Notes under the pieces: model-generated | Databases searched by the model: none | What the model was told of the DNA's origin: nothing | The model's input: the letters and a program-made list of their open reading frames with translations, nothing else | In this document: piece by piece, positions 26,399-34,921 of the stretch | Layout of the letters: the number at the start of each line of letters is the position of its first letter | Position numbering within the stretch: position 1 is the first letter of the stretch | Position numbers and translations under genes: made by a program | Source of the DNA: an uncultured Arachnia sp. | GTDB lineage: Bacteria > Actinomycetota > Actinomycetes > Propionibacteriales > Propionibacteriaceae | Direction of reading: 5' to 3' | Assembly (NCBI GenBank): GCA_947493995.1 | Contig: CANLTJ010000002.1 | Location: 372,001-436,000, forward strand | DNA: 64,000 bases

Positions 26399-27592
26399 CT
26401 AGGAGCCGTGGACCTCGGCGTGCAACCGGTGCGCCTTCTCCAACGCCCAGTAGGTGCCCTGCCGTTCAGCCTCCTGCACCACGAGCTCCTCGTCGAGCGC
26501 CTTCAGTTTCTCCTCGCCGGCGAGGATCTTGGCGTACTGCCTCTCACGTTCCTCCGCGCTCCCCCGGTACTCGGTGTGCAGGTAGGAGTGGGCCAGCCGG
26601 TCGACGGAGCCGACGGCGCTCGCGATGCGGCCGCGTTTGCTGTAGAGGCTGACGAGCACGGTGATGGTGAGCAGCCCGATGATGACCGGCAGCGACGTCG
26701 CAGCAGAGAATGTGAACACGTCCACGTTCTCGCCGCCGTTGATGAACGGCAACTGGTTGGTGTGCAGCGCCTCAAGCACCAACTTCACGCCGATGAATCC
26801 CAGCACCAGCGACAGCCCGTACTTGAGGTAGATGAGGCGATCCAGCAGACCCTCGATCAGGAAGTACAGCTGGCGCAGACCCATGAGAGAGAAGGCGGTG
26901 GCCGTGAAGACGATGTAGACATCCGTGGTGAGGCCGTAGATGGCGGGGATGGAGTCGAGCGCGAACAACACGTCCGTGCCCCCGATGGCCACCATCACCA
27001 GCAGCATGGGCGTCAGGACACGCTTGCCGTTCTCGTAGGTGACGAGCTTGTCACCGTCGTAGTGGTCCGTGGTGCGCAGGTACTTCCTCGCGAGACGGAT
27101 GATGAAGTTGTTGGCCTCGTCGTCGCCCTCCTTCTCGGGCGCGAGCAGTTTGCCTGCGGTGATGAGCAGGATCAGGCCGAACAGGTAGAACATGAACGAG
27201 AAGTTCTCGATCAGAGCTTTGCCCGCGAAGATGAAGGCGCTCCGGGCAATCAGGGCGAACACGATACCGAACAGCAACACCTTCTGCTGGTCCTCGCGGG
27301 GGACCGCGAAGCTGCCGATGATCACGAGGAACACGAACAGGTTGTCGACGCTCAGCGCCTTCTCTGTGATGTAGCCGGCGAAGTACTCCGAGCCCATCTG
27401 GGGGCCGCCGAAGATGAGCACGATGACGCCGAAGAGCAGCGCCAGGCCCACATAGATCGCGGACCAGACGGCCGCCTCCTTGATTGTGGGTTCATGGGCT
27501 TTTCGGACGTGGAAGAAGAAGTCGAAGGCGAGGAGTCCGATGATCACCGCGATGGTGAGTCCCCAGATCCAGAGGGGTTCAGAGACAGACAC
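26399..27592 (-). CDS. TerC family integral membrane protein
   Basis: A 397-residue member of the TerC/Alx family, tied to tellurite resistance and to manganese or alkaline-pH homeostasis. The core has several helices with the conserved acidic residues DNLFVFLVIIGSFAVP and GGTDVLFALDSIPAIYG. The last ~70 residues are a charged cytoplasmic helix. The start is a GTG at 27592 with AGGAGAG about 8 bases upstream. I looked for a yybP-ykoY manganese riboswitch in the 160-base leader and saw none. The MFS gene follows directly. Confidence 0.9.
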   Translation of the reverse strand: MSVSEPLWIWGLTIAVIIGLLAFDFFFHVRKAHEPTIKEAAVWSAIYVGLALLFGVIVLIFGGPQMGSEYFAGYITEKALSVDNLFVFLVIIGSFAVPREDQQKVLLFGIVFALIARSAFIFAGKALIENFSFMFYLFGLILLITAGKLLAPEKEGDDEANNFIIRLARKYLRTTDHYDGDKLVTYENGKRVLTPMLLVMVAIGGTDVLFALDSIPAIYGLTTDVYIVFTATAFSLMGLRQLYFLIEGLLDRLIYLKYGLSLVLGFIGVKLVLEALHTNQLPFINGGENVDVFTFSAATSLPVIIGLLTITVLVSLYSKRGRIASAVGSVDRLAHSYLHTEYRGSAEERERQYAKILAGEEKLKALDEELVVQEAERQGTYWALEKAHRLHAEVHGS

Positions 27593-27753
27593 CGTGGGGC
27601 TCTCCTAGGAAACTGATCGTCGATGGCCGCGCCCGCAAGCCATGGGCACCACTGCGCAGCGGGCCCTGCCAATCGTAACCGCTGCGAGAACTGTCACTCG
27701 ACACCGGTAGCATCGTCGATGGCAGCACTCTTCAAGCGGGAGGACAGAGCGCC

Positions 27754-29679
27754 ATGCACCCACGACGTTGGATCGCAGGCACTGTTGCGGCGGCTGTGCT
27801 TGCGACGGGCTGCACCGCAGGGGCCGGCAACGAGGGCGCGTCATCATCTGCGTCCACCACGTCATCGGCACTGTCGGACGACATGCCCACGGCAGATCCC
27901 ATCGCGACCCGTCTCGCCGAGGCGATCACGGCTTTCGACGTGAGCACGCTCCCCATCGATGATCCAGCCGCCGCCCAAGCCGAGCTCGAGACCATCTTCG
28001 CCGGAATGGACGACATCACTCCCACCGTCACCGTCGACGACATCGAGTACTCCGCCCAGAACAACTCAGCGCGGGTACAGCTGACCATGGAGTACCCGCT
28101 CGGAGAGAACGGATGGTCCTACGCGAGCTACGCGGCGCTCGATCTGGTCGACGACAACTGGCGCATCTCGTGGAGCCCCAGCATCATTCATCCGGAGCTG
28201 ACCAGCGACTCCCGGATGCGACATCAGCGCTCACTCCCCCGTCGGGCGGCCATCAATGACAATGAGGGGCTTGCTCTGGTCGAGGAGCGGACGCTGTACC
28301 AGGTGGGCATAGACAAGACCCTGATCCCGGAGACCGAGTGGGCAGCCGCCGCTGAACAGCTTGCTCTACTGCTGGACATCGATCCGGCGGAGTTCCAGGC
28401 GAAGGTTGCGGCTGGCGGCGAGCGCCAGTTCGTCGTGGGGAGGACGATGCGCCAGGAGGAGATATCCCCCGACGTCGGAGTCGTCACCGGCGCGCAAGTG
28501 CTTCCCACCTCCGCCATGGTGCCCGTCAGCGATACCTTCGCCGAGAGCCTGCTGGGTATCGTCGGTTCCCCCACGGAGAAGATGCTGGAGGACCCGGAAA
28601 CTGATGTCTTTGCGTCGGACACTGTGGGGCTCAGCGGTCTGCAGGCACGCTACGAGGACCAGCTTCGCGGTGTCCCGGAGATTCGGGTGGACCTTGTGGC
28701 ACGCGTCAGCGATGACGACGACACCCCTGCTGATGAAACCTTTGTTGAGCAGAACGTGTTCCTGCAGGATGCCAGCGTTCCCGTGCCGCTGGAGACCAGT
28801 CTCGACAGGGAGCTCCAGTTCAAGGCCGAGGCCGTGCTGGCTGACCAACCGGGGATGGCCGCACTTGTCGTCATCCAGAATGACAATGGCGCACTGCTCG
28901 CTGCCGCCAACTCGCCGGCGGCAGGCACCTACCCCCAGGCCACATTCGGGAAGTTCGCACCGGGCTCAACCTTCAAAGTGGTGTCCTCCCTTGCGATGCT
29001 TCGATCAGGCATGACGCCCACCTCCGTCGTCCAATGTCCGGCCACTCTCGAAGTAGCCGGCAAGACGTTCACGAACTACTCCGACTACCCAGCCAGCCAC
29101 GTGGGTTCGGTCACCCTCACCGACGCCCTGGCCCACTCCTGCAACACCGCATTCGCCGATGCTGCCGGTGAGGTCACACCCGAGCAACTCCATGCGGCAG
29201 CGGGCAGCCTTGGAGTCGGAACTGATTACGACGCCGGCTTCACGTCGAACTTCGGCACCGTGGAGCCCAACAACAGCCCGATCGATCGCGCCGCGAGCAT
29301 GATCGGTCAGGGCCAGATCACCATGTCCCCCATGGCCATGGCGGTGGTGGCGGCGAGCGTGGCCAGCGGAAAGACCACCATCCCCTGGCTGGTGGAGGGG
29401 GAGCAAGCGCTGTCGACGGCCCAGCCCCTCACACCGCAGGAGGCGACCCAACTCCAACAGATGATGACGGCCGTGGTCGACGAGGGCTCCGGCAGGTCCC
29501 TGGCCGGCTTGATGACGGGCGCCAAAACTGGAACGGCTGAGTTCGGGACCGTCGGTGCCTACAAGACGCACGGCTGGATGATCGCCTGGAATGACACGGT
29601 GTCGGTGGCAGCCTTCGTCGAGGAGGGCATCTCCGGCTCCCAGTCGGCTGCCCCGCTCATCACCGCCCTGTACTCCTGA
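27754..29679 (+). CDS. Penicillin-binding transpeptidase, lipoprotein (MecA/PBP2-like, class B)
   Basis: A 641-residue D,D-transpeptidase that cross-links peptidoglycan. It begins with a lipoprotein signal peptide whose lipobox is LATGC, so it is anchored to the outer face of the membrane. An NTF2-like domain (about residues 45-150) and a PBP dimerisation domain follow. The transpeptidase domain has all three motifs: S-T-F-K with Ser405, S-C-N with Ser462, and K-T-G with Lys591. GGGAGGA precedes the ATG. The MecA_N-type layout occurs in low-affinity penicillin-binding proteins, so reduced beta-lactam sensitivity is possible but untested. Confidence 0.93.
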   Translation: MHPRRWIAGTVAAAVLATGCTAGAGNEGASSSASTTSSALSDDMPTADPIATRLAEAITAFDVSTLPIDDPAAAQAELETIFAGMDDITPTVTVDDIEYSAQNNSARVQLTMEYPLGENGWSYASYAALDLVDDNWRISWSPSIIHPELTSDSRMRHQRSLPRRAAINDNEGLALVEERTLYQVGIDKTLIPETEWAAAAEQLALLLDIDPAEFQAKVAAGGERQFVVGRTMRQEEISPDVGVVTGAQVLPTSAMVPVSDTFAESLLGIVGSPTEKMLEDPETDVFASDTVGLSGLQARYEDQLRGVPEIRVDLVARVSDDDDTPADETFVEQNVFLQDASVPVPLETSLDRELQFKAEAVLADQPGMAALVVIQNDNGALLAAANSPAAGTYPQATFGKFAPGSTFKVVSSLAMLRSGMTPTSVVQCPATLEVAGKTFTNYSDYPASHVGSVTLTDALAHSCNTAFADAAGEVTPEQLHAAAGSLGVGTDYDAGFTSNFGTVEPNNSPIDRAASMIGQGQITMSPMAMAVVAASVASGKTTIPWLVEGEQALSTAQPLTPQEATQLQQMMTAVVDEGSGRSLAGLMTGAKTGTAEFGTVGAYKTHGWMIAWNDTVSVAAFVEEGISGSQSAAPLITALYS

Positions 29680-29757
29680 GACTCCGCCCTGCGAAGAGCG
29701 AGCCATCACTCGCGTGGGGCAACAGTGCCGACGCCATCCGCGGCGCCCGGGCCACTA

Positions 29758-29789
29758 GTGCGCCTGCATCCAGGGCAGGGCAGGCGCAC
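29758..29789. terminator. Hairpin between convergent PBP and rhomboid genes
   Basis: GTGCGCCTGC (29758-29767) pairs exactly with GCAGGCGCAC (29780-29789) across a 12-base loop. It lies between two convergent stops and probably serves both. Confidence 0.6.
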
Positions 29790-29798
29790 GCCTCGCGA

Positions 29799-30716
29799 TC
29801 AACTCAGGGCAAGCCCCCTGGCGACTGCTACGACCAAAGAAGCCACAGCGATCAGACCCACCAGCACCCACTGCCAGCGCTGCCGCTGTGCGCGTGGCAG
29901 GTGGATCAGCGCGGCTGTCACCGCGAGCCCACCCAACAGGCCGCCCAGGTGACCCTGCCAGGAGATGAAGGACGAGCCCACCACGGTGATCACGAGATTC
30001 GCGCCCAGCAGGATCAAAATCTGGCGCACGTCACCGCCGTGCTTGCGGGCCACGAGCAGGAACGCGCCGAGCAGGCCGAAGATGGCTCCTGATGCGCCCA
30101 CCGTCGCGACGAAAGGCCCCGCGAACAGCATGACGAAGGCGGACGCCACCAGCGCGGAGACCAGGTAGAGGGCCAGGAAGCGTGCGCGGCCGAGGAGTCG
30201 CTCCAACTGCGGGCCGAGGATGTAGAGCGCGAACATGTTGAAGGCGATGTGGATGACCTCGGAATGCGTGAAGGCGCTCGTCAGGAGCTGCCACCACGCG
30301 CCGGTGGCCACACCGTCGGCCCATGCGACCTCGGGACCGACGCATGCAGCCTCACCAACGGGGTAGAAGCCGCGTCCACTGATGACGTCGCATCGACCCA
30401 TCGGCGTAAGTGCCAGAAGGTTGAACAGCCTCCCGAACGCACCGCCCGTCAGCAGAACCGCCGCCCACACCGCGATGTTGATGCCCATGAGAACGAACGT
30501 CGTCGTGCGGGGATCCCTGCTGGGTCGGCCGCCGTAGGGCAGCTGCCCCTGACGGGTTTCGCGCCTGCCCCGTGCCACACATTCGGGGCACTGGAACCCG
30601 ACGGCTGAGGGGTTCATGCACTCGGGGCAGATGGGGCGGTTGCACCGCTGGCAGGAGATTCTGGTGGGGCGATCCGGGTGTCGGTAACACGCAGGAGACG
30701 TCTCGGGTTCAGCCAT
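29799..30716 (-). CDS. Rhomboid family intramembrane serine protease with N-terminal zinc ribbon
   Basis: A 305-residue protein. The first ~50 residues hold a B-box-like zinc site (CYRHPDRPTRISCQRC, CPECM, CPECV). The membrane part has about six or seven helices with the catalytic serine in GASGAIFG and the catalytic histidine in WQGHLGGL, so an active intramembrane protease is expected. The WWQLLTSAFTHSEVIHIAFN loop is typical. The ATG at 30716 has a TACCCT -10 box at 30724-30729, giving an essentially leaderless transcript. It is divergent from YibE/F with only 38 bases between starts. Confidence 0.93.
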   Translation of the reverse strand: MAEPETSPACYRHPDRPTRISCQRCNRPICPECMNPSAVGFQCPECVARGRRETRQGQLPYGGRPSRDPRTTTFVLMGINIAVWAAVLLTGGAFGRLFNLLALTPMGRCDVISGRGFYPVGEAACVGPEVAWADGVATGAWWQLLTSAFTHSEVIHIAFNMFALYILGPQLERLLGRARFLALYLVSALVASAFVMLFAGPFVATVGASGAIFGLLGAFLLVARKHGGDVRQILILLGANLVITVVGSSFISWQGHLGGLLGGLAVTAALIHLPRAQRQRWQWVLVGLIAVASLVVAVARGLALS

Positions 30717-30723
30717 GCGGGCA

Positions 30724-30746
30724 AGGGTACCGCCGCCCAGTAGTGT
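30724..30746. promoter_or_regulatory. Back-to-back leaderless promoters of rhomboid and YibE/F genes
   Basis: TACCCT on the minus strand (30729-30724) and TAGTGT on the plus strand (30741-30746) are -10 boxes placed 7-8 bases from each start codon. The boxes are 11 bases apart, so the two -35 regions overlap the opposite gene and the promoters should exclude one another. Confidence 0.5.
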
Positions 30747-30754
30747 GAGGTTCC

Positions 30755-31984
30755 ATGGGTCATGGTCACCACCACCCCGCGCATGCGGCCGTTGAAGTGG
30801 GCACCCGAGCACGCAATGCACTCATCGCTTTCGTGGCGATGCTCGGCCTGTTGTCCGTGGCAGGACTGATCTGGCTGTGGCCCGACAGCGGCGCGCTGTC
30901 CGAGGCCATTGATGTGCAGTACGACGCCCCGGGCGTCGTGTACGAGGACGCCACCATCCAGGAAATCGTCGACGGGTGCGCCTCCCAGCAGGGCACCATT
31001 TCCGATCTGCCCTGCCAGACGGCCATCTCCGAGCTACGCACAGGGGAGGAGATCGGTCTGCTCGTCGAGGTGGAGCTCCAAGGACCCCAGGCGCAGGCGG
31101 GATTGCGCTCCGGCGACTCCATCGAGGTGGCCCGCATCCCCACACAGGACGGACCCATCTTCTCCTACTCCGGCACCAACCGCCTCCCGACGCTGTTCGT
31201 GCTCGCCGGACTGTTTGTGATCTGCGTTCTGGCCGTGGCGCGATGGCGAGGCTTCTTCGCCCTGATTGGGCTCGCCTTCGCCGGCTTCGTACTACTGGGC
31301 TTCATGTTGCCCGCGCTGATCACCGGCAAGCCCGGTATGGCCGTGGCGCTGGCGGGATCCACCGCCATCATGTTCGTGGTGCTCTACGTCGCGCATGGCG
31401 TGTCCATCCGCACATCGACGGCGCTCGCGGGCACTCTGCTGGGTCTGGGTGTGACTACCGGACTCGGTTCACTGGCCGTCGGTGCCGCACGACTCTCGGG
31501 GTTCGCCGACGAACAAGAATTCGATCTCGCCCAGCTGGTGCCCGGCCTCGACTTCCAAGAACTGTTGATGTCCGCCATCATCATCGGCGGTCTGGGTGTG
31601 CTGAACGATGTCACCATCACGCAGAGTTCCGCGGTGTGGGAACTGCGGGCTGCGGCGCCTGAGATGAGTCGCAGAGCGATCTTCTCCTCCGGGATGCGCA
31701 TCGGTCGCGACCACATCGCCTCCACCATCTACACCATCGTCTTCGCCTACGCCGGCGGCGCCCTGACCGTGCTGCTATTGCTCTACTTCACCAACCGGGA
31801 GATCCTCGACCTCTTCGGCGTCGAGCTGTTCGCCAGCGAGGGGGTGCGCACCTTCGCCAGCGCCATCGGTCTGGTGCTGTCGGTGCCCATCACGACGGGG
31901 ATCGCGGCCCTGACCGTCGCACCGGCTCGAACACCGCAGGTGGCACCGCGCCACGTGGACCCGTTCGATCCCCTGCCCAGCTGA
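30755..31984 (+). CDS. YibE/F family membrane protein
   Basis: A 409-residue polytopic protein of the YibE/F family, whose function is unknown. An N-terminal helix (residues 22-43) is followed by an exported ~90-residue domain, then about seven helices. GGLGVLNDVTITQSSAVWEL is the most family-like segment. The C-terminal tail is short and Pro-rich. A -10 box ends 8 bases before the ATG and no ribosome binding site is present, so translation probably begins at a leaderless 5' end. It is convergent with the Nfu gene. Confidence 0.88.
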   Translation: MGHGHHHPAHAAVEVGTRARNALIAFVAMLGLLSVAGLIWLWPDSGALSEAIDVQYDAPGVVYEDATIQEIVDGCASQQGTISDLPCQTAISELRTGEEIGLLVEVELQGPQAQAGLRSGDSIEVARIPTQDGPIFSYSGTNRLPTLFVLAGLFVICVLAVARWRGFFALIGLAFAGFVLLGFMLPALITGKPGMAVALAGSTAIMFVVLYVAHGVSIRTSTALAGTLLGLGVTTGLGSLAVGAARLSGFADEQEFDLAQLVPGLDFQELLMSAIIIGGLGVLNDVTITQSSAVWELRAAAPEMSRRAIFSSGMRIGRDHIASTIYTIVFAYAGGALTVLLLLYFTNREILDLFGVELFASEGVRTFASAIGLVLSVPITTGIAALTVAPARTPQVAPRHVDPFDPLPS

Positions 31985-32023
31985 TCTCACCCGGTCCCTG
32001 CGACTTCTGTTTCTCGGTCAGTC

Positions 32024-32596
32024 CTACCGTCGCGGAATCAGGCGAAGTAGCGTGGATCGCGGACCAGAAGTCGGGGAATCGGCCCCAGCCACTCTCGAGA
32101 TCTCCTTCAATCCGGGGTAGCGATCCCGAATGGTCACCTCGACTCGGTCATGGAGAGTGCTACCGGCGGCCGGACAGTCAGTGCAGGCGCCCCCGAAGTC
32201 CAGAACCACCGCGTCCTCCGTCGCGGAGACGACGCTGATCTGCCCCCCGTGTGAGGAGATGTAGGACGACAGCTGTCCACGCACCACGTCGTCGGCGATG
32301 AGATGGAGCAGATCGGCGGAACCGTCGGTGATGTCCCAGCCCTCCAGATCGAGGGCGGTCACGACGGCGTCCCGGACGCGAGGCCCGAGTTCAGTCCACG
32401 AGTGTTCCGACGCCAACCATGTCCACACGGAGCCGCGTTCCACGTACATGCGCGTGATCGCGCCGTACTCCATCATCGGGCCCAACGTTCCAGCCGCATG
32501 AGTCACTTCACCCACACGCAGCTGCCCCGTGTCCACGACCCACCGGATCGCCTGTGGCTCATCCGTCACCGCTTCCGGGTGGATGGGGCGTCTCAC
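32024..32596 (-). CDS. Nfu/NifU-type iron-sulfur carrier protein
   Basis: A 190-residue protein with an N-terminal Nfu_N-like domain (IHPEAV..., about residues 4-85) and a C-terminal NifU domain with the cluster-binding pair in GGACTDCPAAGSTL. It should assemble or deliver [4Fe-4S] clusters in the cytoplasm. The start is a GTG at 32596 that shares GTGA with the feoB stop, so translation is coupled to feoB. That start removes a 44-codon upstream reading that merely overlaps feoB. Co-expression with an iron importer links iron supply to cluster building. Confidence 0.88.
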   Translation of the reverse strand: MRRPIHPEAVTDEPQAIRWVVDTGQLRVGEVTHAAGTLGPMMEYGAITRMYVERGSVWTWLASEHSWTELGPRVRDAVVTALDLEGWDITDGSADLLHLIADDVVRGQLSSYISSHGGQISVVSATEDAVVLDFGGACTDCPAAGSTLHDRVEVTIRDRYPGLKEISRVAGADSPTSGPRSTLLRLIPRR

Positions 32597-34533
32597 ACGA
32601 TCGCCCCCACCGCCAGCTTCGCGAGCCATGCCATGACCCATGCGATGCCACCCATGTAGACGAAGGCCACCACCGGCCACTTCCAGGTGCCCGTCTCCCG
32701 TCGCATGACGCCGAGGGTGGACATGCACTGAAGGGCGTAGACGAAGAACACCAGCAGCGCGGCGATGGTGGACGGCGTGAACACTGGCTCACCGGCGTCG
32801 GGTCCGTCGGTGTGTGTCATCGTTTGCAGCGCCGCGACGGGGTCTTCGGGATCCTCCGCCGCAGCCACTTGGCCGAGCGTGGACACGAACACCTCACGTG
32901 CCGCCAGGGAGGACAACACCCCGACGTTGATTCGCCATTCAAACCCGAGCGGCTCAAACACCGGGGAGACAGCGCGCCCGATCCCGGCGGCCAGCGAGTT
33001 GTCGATGACGTAGGCCTGCACCGCCACCTCGTCCTGTGAGTCGATGCCAGCCCGGGCCAGGTCGGCGTCGGAGCGCAGCGGAAAGTTGAGCAGCCCCCAC
33101 ATGATGATGGTGGTGAGCATGATGATGCTCGTGACCTTCTTCAGGAATGACTTGCAGGCGTCCCAGACTGACACGAGGATTGTCCTGAGCCTGGGCAGCC
33201 GGTAGGAGGGCATTTCCATGTAGAAGGGGAGGCCGATGCCGGAGCGCCCGATGATCTTCTTGAAGAACCAGGCCGACGTCATGGCCGAGACCGCACCCAG
33301 CAGGTACAGGCCGAACATGATGGCGCCTTGGGCGCCGATCGGACCGAGACGCAGCTCGGAGGGGACGAGCATGCCGATGAGCAGCACGTAGACGGGCAGC
33401 CGCGCCGAACACGTCATCAGCGGTGCGCCCATCATGGTCGCGATCCTGTCCTTGGCCGAGGGCAGCGTCCGCGTGGCCATGATGCCGGGGATGGCGCAGG
33501 CCATCGAACTCAGGAGTGCGACGAAGGCCCTCCCCTCCAGGCCCGCCCATCCCATCACCTTGTCCATGAGGAACGCGGCCCGGGACAGGTATCCGCTGCC
33601 CTCCAACAGAGAGATCAGCAGGAACAGCAGCGCGATCTGCGGCAGGAACACCAGCACGCCACCCACCCCGGCGAGCAGAGCGTCGGCCACCAGGCTCGAG
33701 AGCCAGGCGATGGGGATGTTGTCTCGAGCCACGCCGCCAAGCCATGCGAAGAACGTCTCGATACCGTCCTGCATGGGGGCTGCGACGGTAAAGATCACCT
33801 GGAAGAAGGCCATCATCGTGGCGAAGAAGATGACGGTTCCCCAGACGGGGTGCAGGAGGACGCCGTCGATGCGGCTGGTGCGTTTGTCGGAGCCGGGAGC
33901 CCGGAAGGAAGCCGCCTCCCGAACGGATGTGGCCCAGTCCGAAACGCCTTGGGTGTCGGTGGGTGGCGCGACCATGGGTCGTGGCCAGGTCGAGACGTCG
34001 GCCATGGCTGCCGAGAGGCTTGCCACGCCGCGCTTGTCGCCGGCGATGACGGGAATGACCCGGACCCCGACGGCGCGTGACAGTGCCTCCACGTCGATGG
34101 AGCCGCCGCGTCGGGCGAGTTCGTCGGTGAACGTCAGCGCCACCACAACCGGGCGCGACAACTGGAGGACCTGGGCGAGGAGCCCGAGAGAGCGCCGCAG
34201 GTTGGTGGCGTCGAGCAGCACGACGAGTCCGTCCATCTGTTGGTCTCCGCTGGCTCCGGCCTCCAGGACTCCGGCCACCACCTGCTCATCGGGACTGATG
34301 GGATCGAGCGAGTACGTTCCCGGCAGGTCCTCGATCATGACCTCGGTGTCGTCGTCGATCCTGTGAACGCCCTCGTAGCGGGCGACGGTGACGCCGGGAT
34401 AGTTGCCCGTCTTGGCGCGCAGGCCCGTCAGGGCATTGAACAATGTGGTCTTGCCCGCGTTGGGGCTGCCGACCAAGGCATACCGCAGTGTGGCCGCGCC
34501 TACCCGTGTGGGCGGCTCGGCGTGGCAGCTCAC
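32593..34533 (-). CDS. feoB: Ferrous iron transport protein B
   Basis: A 646-residue Fe(II) importer. The N-terminal G protein has P-loop GSPNAGKTTLFNALTG (G1), DLPGTYSL (G3) and LTFTDE in the region where G4 is expected, which differs from the usual NxxD. The membrane domain carries two Gate regions (PVYVLLIGMLVPSE preceded by LMTCSARLP, and the VSSLAAREVFVSTL segment). The start is GTG at 34533 inside a GTGA overlap with feoA. It is the middle gene of feoA-feoB-nfu. The length is somewhat shorter than E. coli FeoB, as usual in Actinobacteria. Confidence 0.95.
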   Translation of the reverse strand: MSCHAEPPTRVGAATLRYALVGSPNAGKTTLFNALTGLRAKTGNYPGVTVARYEGVHRIDDDTEVMIEDLPGTYSLDPISPDEQVVAGVLEAGASGDQQMDGLVVLLDATNLRRSLGLLAQVLQLSRPVVVALTFTDELARRGGSIDVEALSRAVGVRVIPVIAGDKRGVASLSAAMADVSTWPRPMVAPPTDTQGVSDWATSVREAASFRAPGSDKRTSRIDGVLLHPVWGTVIFFATMMAFFQVIFTVAAPMQDGIETFFAWLGGVARDNIPIAWLSSLVADALLAGVGGVLVFLPQIALLFLLISLLEGSGYLSRAAFLMDKVMGWAGLEGRAFVALLSSMACAIPGIMATRTLPSAKDRIATMMGAPLMTCSARLPVYVLLIGMLVPSELRLGPIGAQGAIMFGLYLLGAVSAMTSAWFFKKIIGRSGIGLPFYMEMPSYRLPRLRTILVSVWDACKSFLKKVTSIIMLTTIIMWGLLNFPLRSDADLARAGIDSQDEVAVQAYVIDNSLAAGIGRAVSPVFEPLGFEWRINVGVLSSLAAREVFVSTLGQVAAAEDPEDPVAALQTMTHTDGPDAGEPVFTPSTIAALLVFFVYALQCMSTLGVMRRETGTWKWPVVAFVYMGGIAWVMAWLAKLAVGAIV

Positions 34534-34817
34534 TGCTGCTCCACCAGGATCCTGCTGGCTTCGCGCTTGCGCAGGACGATCTCCGAACCGCCCACGTTGA
34601 AGACCAACGGATCACGCATGGGAGCCCGGCGCACGAGGGCAGCAAGCTCACCCGGTGTGAAGCCGAGATCGAAGAGGCGGCGGGAGATCTGGTCATCGGA
34701 GGTGAAACCGACGATTGTGGCCGGGCAGTCGCATCCCAGCTCTGCGAGGCTGCACGTTTTCGTCCGGCCACCGGCGGCTGCGCACTGCCGCTTTCCCAGC
34801 TGCTCACCAAGAGTCAT
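34530..34817 (-). CDS. feoA: Ferrous iron transport protein A
   Basis: A 95-residue SH3-like protein that works with the FeoB G domain. An N-terminal Cys-containing stretch (residues 23-31) is followed by the FeoA core (RRLFDLGFTPGELAALVRR, then LVFNVGGSEIVLRKREASR). The ATG at 34817 has no ribosome binding site. A TAACTT -10 box ends 7 bases before it, so a leaderless message is expected, and an iron box overlaps that promoter. First gene of the feo operon. Confidence 0.92.
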   Translation of the reverse strand: MTLGEQLGKRQCAAAGGRTKTCSLAELGCDCPATIVGFTSDDQISRRLFDLGFTPGELAALVRRAPMRDPLVFNVGGSEIVLRKREASRILVEQQ

Positions 34818-34827
34818 GTGAGTGAAG

Positions 34828-34846
34828 TTAGCACAGCCTTACCTGT
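34828..34846 (-). promoter_or_regulatory. DtxR/IdeR-like iron box over the feoA promoter
   Basis: Read on the minus strand, the 19 bases ACAGGTAAGGCTGTGCTAA match the DtxR/IdeR consensus at 13 of 19 positions. They overlap the presumed -10 box (34825-34830), so iron-loaded repressor would block feoAB-nfu. This is inferred from consensus only. Confidence 0.6.
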
Positions 34847-34921
34847 GTAAATAGCGGGGGGTCGCTGTTGTCCAATTCGCTTGGCGGAGGAGCTTTTGCT
34901 TTGGCGGCGTAAAATCTGGTC

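Noticed and set aside
25007..27616. An 869-codon open reading on the plus strand opposite MFS and TerC
   Set aside because: It is antisense to two clearly identified membrane protein genes and its composition is the His/Gln/Arg-rich sequence expected from the shadow frame of high-GC coding DNA.
27593..27753. yybP-ykoY manganese riboswitch upstream of terC
   Set aside because: TerC/Alx genes often have one, but I could not find the conserved helices or the GGGGAGUAG-like core in this leader.
34860..34921. A full -35/-10 promoter for the molybdoenzyme
   Set aside because: Only the -10-like TAAAAT is convincing; no well-spaced -35 box is visible, so I report only the leaderless start.
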